Shown: one piece after another, positions 1 through 5,318 of the stretch | How positions within the stretch are numbered: position 1 is the stretch's first letter | Layout of the letters: every line of letters starts with the position of its first letter | Origin: Deltaproteobacteria bacterium | Lineage (GTDB): Bacteria > Myxococcota > Polyangia > Haliangiales > Haliangiaceae | Direction: 5' to 3' | NCBI GenBank assembly: GCA_018262455.1 | Contig: JAGSPR010000410.1 | Coordinates: 1 to 5,867, forward strand | DNA: 5,867 bases | Program-made: the position numbers and the translations under genes | Notes under the pieces: generated by a model | Databases searched by the model: none | What the model saw: only the letters and a program-made list of their open reading frames with translations | Told to the model about the DNA's origin: nothing

Positions 1-634
1 CACCGGATAGCTCGAACGCCACCGGCATCATGGCCGCGCCCTCACTGACGACATCGATGCTCGGCAGGGCGACCGGTCCGGTGATGTCGAGGTCACGGCG
101 GATCACCATGTGTCCCGCGCCGATCGCGACCAGATCGGCAAGCCCGGACTCGGCGCCGAGCTCGAACGCCCAGTTGGAGGTGGCGCTGGTCGCTGTCGCC
201 GAGCCGATCGCCACGGTGCCCGGTTGCTTCATCGTGCCGGTGACGGCGACGGTGGGCTGTGGCTCGTTGAAGAAGCTGAAGCACGGGACGTACGTGGCGC
301 CGTCGCTCTCCTCGTACGTGCTCGCCTCGATGCCCGTGTCGTAGCCATTCTCCGGGTCGCCGCACACCGCGACCAGCTCGTACTTGTCGTGGATGAGGAG
401 GTCGTAGCCGTCCCCGGTGTCGACGGGTGCCTGCCAGGGCCCACTCCCGTCGCGGTACATGATGAACAGGGGCGAGTCGCCGAACGTGCGCACCGACACC
501 ACGTTCAGGGCGGTCGACGAGTCGGGCGATGAGTCGGGTGGCGCATCCGGTGGCAGCTCGGTCGTCGAGTGAGAGCTGTCGCAAGCAGCCAGGAGCAGGA
601 GGATCAGGGTGGGTCGCTTCGGCATCACACCCAT
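1..634 (-). CDS. Putative secreted lipoprotein, 3' end cut off by the window edge
   Basis: This reading frame has no stop inside the window, so 211 residues are visible and the C-terminus is missing. The N-terminus is a clear lipoprotein signal: a short basic stretch (K6, R7), a leucine core, then the lipobox L15-A16-A17-C18, so the mature protein should begin at lipidated C18 with Asp at +2. A low-complexity linker rich in Pro, Asp, Ser and Thr (about residues 22-42) follows, typical of surface-tethered lipoproteins of Kofleriaceae-like myxobacteria. The rest looks like a beta-rich extracytoplasmic domain with an 'MYRDGSGPWQ' segment near 59-68 and two cysteines (C91, C118) that could pair. 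I know similar lipoproteins only as hypothetical proteins, so no function is proposed. Two in-frame ATGs are possible, at 634 and 625; both leave the lipobox intact and neither has a good Shine-Dalgarno. It is transcribed away from the sigma factor gene. Confidence 0.82.
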   Translation of the reverse strand, partial: MGVMPKRPTLILLLLAACDSSHSTTELPPDAPPDSSPDSSTALNVVSVRTFGDSPLFIMYRDGSGPWQAPVDTGDGYDLLIHDKYELVAVCGDPENGYDTGIEASTYEESDGATYVPCFSFFNEPQPTVAVTGTMKQPGTVAIGSATATSATSNWAFELGAESGLADLVAIGAGHMVIRRDLDITGPVALPSIDVVSEGAAMMPVAFELSG

Positions 635-656
635 GAGACAAATCTCGGCTGCCGAG
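635..656. promoter_or_regulatory. Two overlapping inverted repeats abutting the lipoprotein start
   Basis: GAGA-CAAA-TCTC (635-646) and CTCGGC-T-GCCGAG (644-656) are both perfect inverted repeats and share the bases CTC at 644-646. They lie directly upstream of the lipoprotein ATG at 634. They could be a protein-binding site or, in the minus-strand transcript, two short mutually exclusive hairpins. Short palindromes are common in GC-rich DNA, so this is tentative. Confidence 0.25.
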
Positions 657-673
657 GGTTGCGTCCTGGCAGG

Positions 674-689
674 CTGTCAGCACCTGTCA
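674..689. promoter_or_regulatory. Direct repeat CTGTCA-N4-CTGTCA in the divergent spacer
   Basis: Two identical hexamers, CTGTCA at 674-679 and 684-689, are spaced 10 bp apart, that is one helical turn, inside the 92-bp spacer between the divergent lipoprotein and sigma factor genes. On the minus strand they read TGACAG, resembling a -35 hexamer. This geometry suits a dimeric or tandem-bound regulator or a promoter recognition element, but no matching -10 element is evident on either strand. Confidence 0.25.
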
Positions 690-726
690 CCGGCGCTGGA
701 CGCCGCGGCGGACGCGCGCCAGTCTC

Positions 727-1575
727 TTGGTGGTGACCACCGATCCGGCAGCCGAGCTCCAGCGCGGGTTGCTCGATGCGCATGCGCAGGCGGCCGAGCG
801 GTGGCCGGGCGTCGTGATCGAGGCCGAGCGGTTCGCCGCGTTCGTCACCGCGCGATGCACCAACGTGGCCGACGCGCGGGGGCTGGCGATGGTGCGCTGC
901 GACCAGCTCTACCTGACGTGCGCTTGCGCCGCGGGTGATCCTGTCGCGCTCGCCGCGTTTGACCGGACGCACGGCAAGGTGATCGCCTCTGCGCTCGCGC
1001 GGATGGCAGCCGCGGTCACCGATCCCGACGAGGTCAAGCAGCGGGTCTGGGAGCGGTTGTTCGTTGGCGACGCCGAGACGCCGCCGCGGATCGCCGAGTA
1101 CACCGGTCGCGGCGAGCTCTCCGGCTGGGTGCGTGCGGTCACCGTCCGGACGGCGCTGAACTACCGACGCGCCCACGCGCGGGAGGCCCCGAGCGACGAC
1201 GTCGAAGAGTTGATGATGTTGTTGCCGGCGGCGGGCTCCGATCCCGAGCTCGCGACCCTGCTCGAGCGCTACCGCGCCGACGTCGGCGCCGCGCTGGCCG
1301 AGGCCATCGATTCGCTCTCCGACATCCACCGAGCCGTCCTGCGCTACCACTATGCGGAGCGGCTCAACATCGAGCAGATCGGCGCCATCTTCGGCGTGCA
1401 CAAGACCACGGCGTTCCGCCGGCTCGAGCAGGCGCGCGCCGAGCTGATCGACGCGGCCCGCGTGGGGCTCAAGCGCCGGTTGGGGGTCGACGACGCCGGT
1501 CTCATGAGCATCGTCCGGGTCGTGAGCAGCCACCTCGACCTCACGCTCAGCGGCTTCTTCAAGGACCGCGCATGA
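727..1575 (+). CDS. RNA polymerase sigma-70 family sigma factor (myxobacterial type)
   Basis: The product is a 282-residue alternative sigma factor that should direct RNA polymerase core enzyme to a specific promoter set in the cytoplasm. Region 2 covers about residues 75-150; its end, including 'YTGRGELSGWVRAVTVRTAL' (125-144), matches the G.G.L..W......A form of sigma region 2.3/2.4. A variable linker (about 152-185) leads to region 4 (about 188-240), whose helix-turn-helix includes 'IEQIGAIFGVHKTTAFRRLE' (215-234). It is longer than a usual ECF factor (about 170-200 residues): there are roughly 70 extra N-terminal residues and a tail 'GLMSIVRVVSSHLDLTLSGF' (258-277). Both are features I associate with a myxobacterial paralogous sigma family (possibly TIGR03001, from memory). 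The start is uncertain: TTG 727, GTG 730 and GTG 733 are consecutive and in frame, no ATG lies downstream of the in-frame stop at 634, and there is no clear Shine-Dalgarno. No anti-sigma gene is adjacent; the downstream neighbour is convergent. Confidence 0.9.
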   Translation: MVVTTDPAAELQRGLLDAHAQAAERWPGVVIEAERFAAFVTARCTNVADARGLAMVRCDQLYLTCACAAGDPVALAAFDRTHGKVIASALARMAAAVTDPDEVKQRVWERLFVGDAETPPRIAEYTGRGELSGWVRAVTVRTALNYRRAHAREAPSDDVEELMMLLPAAGSDPELATLLERYRADVGAALAEAIDSLSDIHRAVLRYHYAERLNIEQIGAIFGVHKTTAFRRLEQARAELIDAARVGLKRRLGVDDAGLMSIVRVVSSHLDLTLSGFFKDRA

Positions 1576-1641
1576 CGACGCCCTCGGCGAGCGCCACCCA
1601 GCCGTGCCTCGACGAGACCTGATCGGTACTATCGATCCGCT

Positions 1642-2388
1642 CTATCGAACGGCACGGTGCGCGCGCTTCGTGGTCTCGAAGATGCCCGCGACGCGCGCCT
1701 GAAGCGCTCCCGTTTCGACGCTGTGGCCCGCCGTGTCGATCGGGTCCGAGAACACGACCCGAAGCGGGCCCGGCCGCACGACCATGCCGCCCCGCGGCAG
1801 CCGCTCGTGTCCGCCGATGACCGTGGCGCACACGATCGGCCGGCCCGACTGCACGGCGAGGAGGAACGCGCCGCGCTTCATCGGCAGGAGCTTGCCGTCG
1901 GCGCTCCGCGTGCCTTCCGGACTGACCAGCACGCATTCGCCATGCGACACGCGCGTCGCGGCCGCGGCGATCGCCGCGCGCCACTGCGGTTCGTCGTTGC
2001 GGTCGACGTGCGCATGTCCCGTGGTCCGCATGAAGTGGCCATAGAGTGGGAACCGCGCGACCTCGGTGTTGTAGAGCGAGAAGAACGGTCGCGGGATGGC
2101 CGCGGCAAGCACGAGATGGTCGAGGTGGCTCTCCTGGTTCCACAGGAACACCAGGCCGCCCGCGACCGCCACCCGCTCTCGCTGCAGGACCTCGAGCCTG
2201 ACGCCGAGCGCATCGAGGATGCTCCGCGACCAGCCCGCCACCTGCGCGTGCCCCGCCGGCGTCGACGTGGAGGGCTGCGGGACGAGCCGATGCAGCGCGA
2301 GCCGCGCGAAGCTCGGCACGATCCTCGTGACCCCGACGCCGACGGTGCGCGCCGCATCGGCCAGCTGGGCGCGTAGCGGGTGAATCAC
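1642..2388 (-). CDS. PlsC-like lysophospholipid acyltransferase (LPLAT family) with a non-canonical motif I
   Basis: The 248-residue product has the block order of 1-acyl-glycerol-3-phosphate acyltransferases, membrane-associated enzymes that transfer an acyl group to a lysophospholipid. Motif II is 'LYNTEVARFPLYGHFMRTTG' (105-124) followed by VDR (128-130). Motif III is 'VSPEGTRS' (155-162), the usual FPEGTRS phosphate-binding block. A motif IV-like strand 'IVCATVIGG' (185-193) lacks the usual proline. Motif I reads 'LWNQESHLD' (82-90): where the family has the catalytic His of HX4D, this protein has Gln85, with Asp90 kept. His88 and His91 lie nearby. It may therefore be an acyltransferase with altered chemistry or substrate, or a catalytically weakened member. 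The start is a GTG inside a 13-bp palindrome; no good Shine-Dalgarno sits at normal spacing. The gene stands alone, converging on the sigma factor gene and diverging from the MORN operon. Confidence 0.87.
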   Translation of the reverse strand: MIHPLRAQLADAARTVGVGVTRIVPSFARLALHRLVPQPSTSTPAGHAQVAGWSRSILDALGVRLEVLQRERVAVAGGLVFLWNQESHLDHLVLAAAIPRPFFSLYNTEVARFPLYGHFMRTTGHAHVDRNDEPQWRAAIAAAATRVSHGECVLVSPEGTRSADGKLLPMKRGAFLLAVQSGRPIVCATVIGGHERLPRGGMVVRPGPLRVVFSDPIDTAGHSVETGALQARVAGIFETTKRAHRAVR

Positions 2389-2390
2389 CC
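2378..2390. promoter_or_regulatory. Perfect palindrome over the acyltransferase start codon
   Basis: GGGTGA-A-TCACCC is a perfect 6-bp inverted repeat with one central base, and the GTG start of the acyltransferase gene (2388-2386, minus strand) lies inside it. It could be an operator that blocks initiation or a stem that masks the start codon, or it may be fortuitous. Confidence 0.25.
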
Positions 2391-2399
2391 TCGCATCAT
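2385..2399 (-). other. Possible leader minicistron overlapping the acyltransferase start
   Basis: On the minus strand, ATG ATG CGA GGG TGA (four codons plus stop) follows a perfect anti-Shine-Dalgarno match, GAGGTGA at 2416-2410, by 10 bases. Its stop overlaps the GTG start of the acyltransferase as GTGA. The strong ribosome-binding sequence is 21 bases from the GTG, too far to serve it directly, so translational coupling through the minicistron is a possible explanation. This rests on sequence only. Confidence 0.25.
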
Positions 2400-2401
2400 C
2401 G

Positions 2402-2430
2402 CGCGATCGTCACCTCGATGGGCGATCGCG
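2402..2430. promoter_or_regulatory. 8-bp inverted repeat CGCGATCG/CGATCGCG in the divergent spacer
   Basis: CGCGATCG at 2402-2409 and CGATCGCG at 2423-2430 are exact reverse complements separated by 13 bases. The spacer contains, on the minus strand, the GAGGTGA ribosome-binding-like sequence, so in the acyltransferase leader RNA this would be an 8-bp stem carrying the Shine-Dalgarno in its loop. As DNA it could equally be an operator shared by the acyltransferase gene and the MORN operon. Confidence 0.3.
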
Positions 2431-2466
2431 GTGAATTTGCGCGCGGAACATCCGTCGTGCCCGGCC

Positions 2467-3096
2467 ATGACACGAGGACTGCTCCTGGTCGTCGCGACGT
2501 GCTGGCTCGCGAAGTCGGCGCTCGCCTGTCCCCCCAACACGACACCGGGCAAGACCACGACGGGAGCTCGCTACTGCGAGGGCCCCAGCGGGCTGCGCGA
2601 AGGTCCGGCCGAGCTCGTGTACCCGACCGGCGAGCTCGCGGCCAAGGGGAGCTACGAGCACGGCCGCAAGCAGGGCGAGTGGACGCAGTACTACCAGGAC
2701 GGCACGGTGTGGATGAAGCAGACCTTCGCGGACGGCGAGCAGGTCGGCAGCTCCACCGCGTTCTTCCCCGATCAGCACCGGCGCTACGAGCTGCACTATC
2801 AACACGGCAAGGCGTCGGGCACAGCCGAGCGATGGGACGCTCATGGTCGGCAGGTCCAGCAGGGCAGCTTCGACCAGGACCACGCGAGCGACAGCTGGAC
2901 GGTGTTCGACCCATGGAGCGGCCTGGCGCGCGCGACCAAGCTCTACTTCGACGGCACGCGCTGCTGGTTCGCGAAGTACTTCGACGAGGGCGGGAACACC
3001 GACTTCGTGCGCCGCAGGGTCTGGCACGGCGGTGGCGTCGTCGGTCCCTCGGACTGCAAGGCCACGTGGGACGCCCGCGCGGAGGCAGGCCGATGA
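2467..3096 (+). CDS. Secreted MORN_2-repeat protein, 209 residues
   Basis: An N-terminal signal peptide (residues 1-20, core LLLVVATCWLA, ending SALA before Cys21) sends this protein out of the cytoplasm. Cleavage by signal peptidase I after A20 is more likely than lipidation, because the -3 residue is Ala rather than Leu/Val/Ile. The mature N-terminus has a Cys-Pro...Cys37...Gly-Leu-Arg-Glu-Gly-Pro pattern that I know from myxobacterial MORN-repeat proteins. About five repeats of 23-24 residues follow (roughly 42-165), of the type G-x-W-x-x-Y-x-x-G...G-x-Y-x-x-G-K-x-x-G, related to the MORN_2/YwqK-like family (PF07661, COG2849). C166 and C197 may form a disulfide near the C-terminus. The frame is open upstream to GTG 2380, but ATG 2467 gives the signal peptide directly and is preferred; no strong Shine-Dalgarno precedes it. 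Its TGA overlaps the next gene's ATG. The function is unknown. Confidence 0.85.
   Translation: MTRGLLLVVATCWLAKSALACPPNTTPGKTTTGARYCEGPSGLREGPAELVYPTGELAAKGSYEHGRKQGEWTQYYQDGTVWMKQTFADGEQVGSSTAFFPDQHRRYELHYQHGKASGTAERWDAHGRQVQQGSFDQDHASDSWTVFDPWSGLARATKLYFDGTRCWFAKYFDEGGNTDFVRRRVWHGGGVVGPSDCKATWDARAEAGR
2590..2961 (+). repeat. About five MORN_2-type protein repeats in the first operon gene
   Basis: Units near residues 42-69, 70-93, 94-117, 118-141 and 142-165 share the W/Y-aromatic, Gly, Tyr, Gly-Lys-x-x-Gly pattern. The first two are the clearest ('EWTQYYQDGTVW' opens the second) and the last two are degenerate. The repeat is visible at protein level, not as conserved DNA. Confidence 0.7.
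3081..3085 (+). promoter_or_regulatory. Ribosome binding site GGAGG fixing the start of the second operon gene
   Basis: GGAGG lies 7 bases before ATG 3093, within the last codons of the first MORN gene. It is the only strong Shine-Dalgarno at normal spacing in the window. It shows that translation of the propeller-MORN protein starts at 3093, although the same frame is open far upstream, back to about 2418. Confidence 0.8.
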
Positions 3097-5000
3097 GCGT
3101 CCGCCTCACGACGTGCCCGGCGCTGATCGCGCTGGCCGGTTCCCTGCTGTGCGCCCATCCCGCCTCGGCGGGGGACAGGCCGCCCCAGGTCACGATCCTG
3201 TCGTCGAACGACAACCGGGGGGAGCCGTCGCCCGATGGCAAGTGGATCACGGTGTTCCGCGATCGCGCGATCGTGATCGTGGCCGCGTCTGGTCGCGCGG
3301 CGCGCACGATCCCGACCGCGGGCAGTCCGCAGAAGGTCGCGTGGTCAGCCGACAGCCGAACGCTGGCGTTCTCCGTCAAGAACTACGAGACCGGCAAGCA
3401 AGGCCTCTATGCCGCCTCGCGCGCGCACGGACAGCCTCGCCTGATCAGCGCCGAGACCAGCGACACCGAGTTCCGGTTCGACGACCACGACCATGTCGTC
3501 TACCTTCGCGGCTCGCCGCGCGGCGGGACGGCGCTGTGGCGTGACGGCACGACCTCCGCCGTGCTCGCGATCGCGACGCCGGCCGGCACGACGTCGCACC
3601 ACCAGCTGCTCGGACGCTACGTGCTGACCACGGCAGCGAGCTCGCCGGGGCAGGGCGGCGAGATCTGGTCGACCGACCTCGCACGTGGGGACCGCCGGCG
3701 GCTGGTCAGCGGCACGTATGGCGAGGTCGCGGTGTCGCCGGTGGAAGATCGACTGTGCTATGTGCGTGACCACGCCGTGCGCTGCGTGGCGCTGGCCGGC
3801 GGCGCCGACCGCGAGATCCTTGCCGTTCCGGGAGGCTGCGCGCCGCGGTTCGGCGAGCTCGCGTTCTCGCCGTCGGGCCGGCTGCTCGGCGTCGGCGACT
3901 GCCGGTTCGACGTCCAGCACGTCGAGGTCTACGACTTCGACAGCGAGCTGTCGCGCCCGGTGTACACCGGCAACGAGTTCCAGCGGTTCTCGTTGGTCGA
4001 CGACCGCACCCTGATGCTCCACGACCACTCGATGGATTATCCCGAGCAGCGGTTCGGCCCGCGCAGCCCGGATGTGCCGGCCCTGGAGAGCGTCGATCTG
4101 CAGACCGGCAAGCGCGCGGTCCTGGTCGCCGATCACGAGCAGTACCAGCACATCCGTCGCGTGCGCGGCCTGGGCAACGGGCTGTTCCTGTCGCGCACCC
4201 ACGAGAGCACCGACGATCTGATCCGCCTCGAGCTGAACGCCGCGGTGGTCGTCCCCAGGCCCCAGCAACCGCCGGCCGACGGCGCGCTCGCGGAGTACTG
4301 GGCCAACGGCAAGAAGCACATCGAAGCGACCTACAAGCACGGCAAGCTCGACGGCAGCTGGACGGTCTGGTACTGGAACGGCACCAAGCGCGAGGCGGGT
4401 CGCTACCGCAACGGCCTCCCGGATGGCGAGTGGACGACCTGGTACGAGGCGGGCAACAAGCGCGAGGTGTTCCCGTGGCGTGACGGCAAGCTCGAGGGTG
4501 CGGTGCTGACCTGGTATCCCAATGGCGTGCTGGCCGAGCAGATCGATCACAAGGCCAACGCGGCCGACGGCCGCGAGATCGTGTGGAACGACTCAGGCCA
4601 GAAGGTCTCCGAGGTCGGCGTGGTCCACGGCCAGCGGTCCGGCAAGCTGACGACGTGGAACAACGGCAAGCGGGCCAGCGAGGCGACCTACGTGAACGGC
4701 TTGCTCGATGGTGACTTCCGACAGTGGGACGCCGAGGGTCGCTTGACGATGGAGGGCCGGTACGTCGCCGGCAAGCAGGATGGAACGTGGTCGAGCTGGG
4801 CTCGCGGCAAGCCGTTCTACCTCCGCAACTACGACCACGGCGCCGAGCACGGCGAGCACAAGACCTGGTGGGACTCGGGCCAGCTCCGCGAGCAGGGCGA
4901 GTTCCGCAACAACAAGAAGGTTGGCGTGTGGCAGCGGTGGGATCGCTGGACGGGCAAGCTCACCGAGGAGACGTACGCCGATGGGGTGCTCGTGAAGTGA
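3093..5000 (+). CDS. Secreted TolB-like beta-propeller / MORN_2-repeat fusion protein
   Basis: The 635-residue product starts with a signal peptide (1-26, cleavage near HPASA|GD). Residues about 33-385 form a WD40-like (PD40/TolB-type) propeller: blade motifs include 'EPSPDGKWITVF' (44-55), 'VAWSADSRTLAFSV' (82-95), 'VAVSPVEDRLCYV' (212-224) and 'LAFSPSGRLLGVG' (256-268). A short Pro-rich linker (387-397) leads to ten tandem MORN_2 repeats that run to the C-terminus. Propellers of this type usually bind partners or ligands, and MORN_2 repeats build an extended beta-hairpin surface, so a periplasmic or surface scaffold is a reasonable inference; no catalytic site is visible. The start is set by GGAGG at 3081 and the ATGA overlap with the preceding MORN gene, so the two products are probably made in a fixed ratio. 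COG2849 includes the Bacillus antitoxin YwqK, but no toxin gene lies in the window. Confidence 0.88.
   Translation: MSVRLTTCPALIALAGSLLCAHPASAGDRPPQVTILSSNDNRGEPSPDGKWITVFRDRAIVIVAASGRAARTIPTAGSPQKVAWSADSRTLAFSVKNYETGKQGLYAASRAHGQPRLISAETSDTEFRFDDHDHVVYLRGSPRGGTALWRDGTTSAVLAIATPAGTTSHHQLLGRYVLTTAASSPGQGGEIWSTDLARGDRRRLVSGTYGEVAVSPVEDRLCYVRDHAVRCVALAGGADREILAVPGGCAPRFGELAFSPSGRLLGVGDCRFDVQHVEVYDFDSELSRPVYTGNEFQRFSLVDDRTLMLHDHSMDYPEQRFGPRSPDVPALESVDLQTGKRAVLVADHEQYQHIRRVRGLGNGLFLSRTHESTDDLIRLELNAAVVVPRPQQPPADGALAEYWANGKKHIEATYKHGKLDGSWTVWYWNGTKREAGRYRNGLPDGEWTTWYEAGNKREVFPWRDGKLEGAVLTWYPNGVLAEQIDHKANAADGREIVWNDSGQKVSEVGVVHGQRSGKLTTWNNGKRASEATYVNGLLDGDFRQWDAEGRLTMEGRYVAGKQDGTWSSWARGKPFYLRNYDHGAEHGEHKTWWDSGQLREQGEFRNNKKVGVWQRWDRWTGKLTEETYADGVLVK
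4287..4997 (+). repeat. Ten tandem MORN_2-type protein repeats
   Basis: Units of about 23-25 residues begin near residues 399, 422, 446, 470, 494, 518, 541, 565, 588 and 611 of the fusion protein. The pattern is W-x-x-(W/Y)-x-x-x-G-x-x-x-x-x-x-x-Y-x-x-G-K-x-x-G, as in 'GSWTVWYWNGTKREAGRYRN' (421-440). Units four, five and eight are the most diverged, and the last ends exactly at the C-terminus. The DNA copies differ, so the expansion is old rather than recent slippage. Confidence 0.85.
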
Positions 5001-5007
5001 GCGCGCG

Positions 5008-5313
5008 CTAGCTGATCAGGGCGTCGGTCGTCGCCTGCCGGAGGGCGATGGCCATCGACGGCGTCAGCTCGTACGGTTCCTCGATCCGGCCATCGGAGAG
5101 CTCGCCGCCGAACAGGATCCAGTCCGCGGTCAAGGCCTGGCCGTCGGGGTCGTCGGAGACCAGCTCGATCTCGACGTCCAGCTCCGGCGGATCGACCCGG
5201 CGATGGAATCCCGCCAGATCACGCGTCAGATCGTGCATCGAGGCTTCCAGCATGCCTTCGTATATCGCGAGTTTCGCCACAGGGGGGCAAGTTTGCGTCG
5301 GATCCGTGCTCAC
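5008..5313 (-). CDS. Small acidic protein of unknown function, likely cotranscribed with the MFS transporter
   Basis: I do not recognise this 101-residue protein. It has no signal peptide or membrane segment and is strongly acidic (20 Asp/Glu against 6 Lys/Arg). A probable helix (about 20-36, 'EGMLEASMHDLTRDLAGFHR') is followed by a strand-like 'ELDVEIELVSDD' (44-55), a 'WILFGGELSDGRIEEPYELT' stretch (65-84) and a C-terminal helix (85-101), suggesting a small alpha/beta fold. Codon use from about residue 20 on is strongly GC-ending, supporting real coding. The first 20 codons are less so (CAA, ACT, CCT, AAA, ATA), and ATG 5253 (residue 21) and ATG 5238 (residue 26, preceded by GGAAG at 5 bases) are credible alternative starts. 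GTG 5313 is chosen because it lies 5 bases after the transporter stop, as in an operon. The stop is 7 bases from the stop of the convergent MORN operon. Confidence 0.6.
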   Translation of the reverse strand: MSTDPTQTCPPVAKLAIYEGMLEASMHDLTRDLAGFHRRVDPPELDVEIELVSDDPDGQALTADWILFGGELSDGRIEEPYELTPSMAIALRQATTDALIS

Positions 5314-5318
5314 CGCAG

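Noticed and set aside
625..1533. A 302-codon minus-strand open frame opposite the sigma factor gene
   Set aside because: The plus-strand product has unmistakable sigma regions 2 and 4; the antisense product resembles no family and would run over the lipoprotein start.
1621..1648. GATCG-N7-CGATC inverted repeat and duplicated CTATCGA between the convergent sigma and acyltransferase genes
   Set aside because: The stem is only 5 bp with no T-run, too weak to call a terminator, and the repeated heptamer partly lies in coding sequence.
1657..2376. A 239-codon plus-strand open frame opposite the acyltransferase
   Set aside because: It is charged, Arg/Asp/His-rich shadow sequence; the minus strand carries the ordered acyltransferase motifs.
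2445..2449. GGAAC, a possible ECF-type -35 element before the first MORN gene
   Set aside because: The -10 element would fall on the ATG at 2467, so transcription would begin after the start codon.
2418..3092. Upstream extension of the propeller-MORN frame by 225 codons
   Set aside because: It overlaps the first MORN gene out of frame, is Arg-rich shadow sequence, and the signal peptide plus GGAGG place the true start at 3093.
3345..4550. A 401-codon open frame on the minus strand opposite the propeller-MORN gene
   Set aside because: It is an antisense shadow in GC-rich DNA: its residues are low-information Arg/Ala/Val/Leu mixes, while the plus strand encodes a signal peptide, blades and regular repeats.
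5000..5009. AGCGCGCGCT palindrome between the convergent stops
   Set aside because: It has no loop and no T-run, so it does not qualify as an intrinsic terminator; such alternating GC palindromes are expected in this composition.
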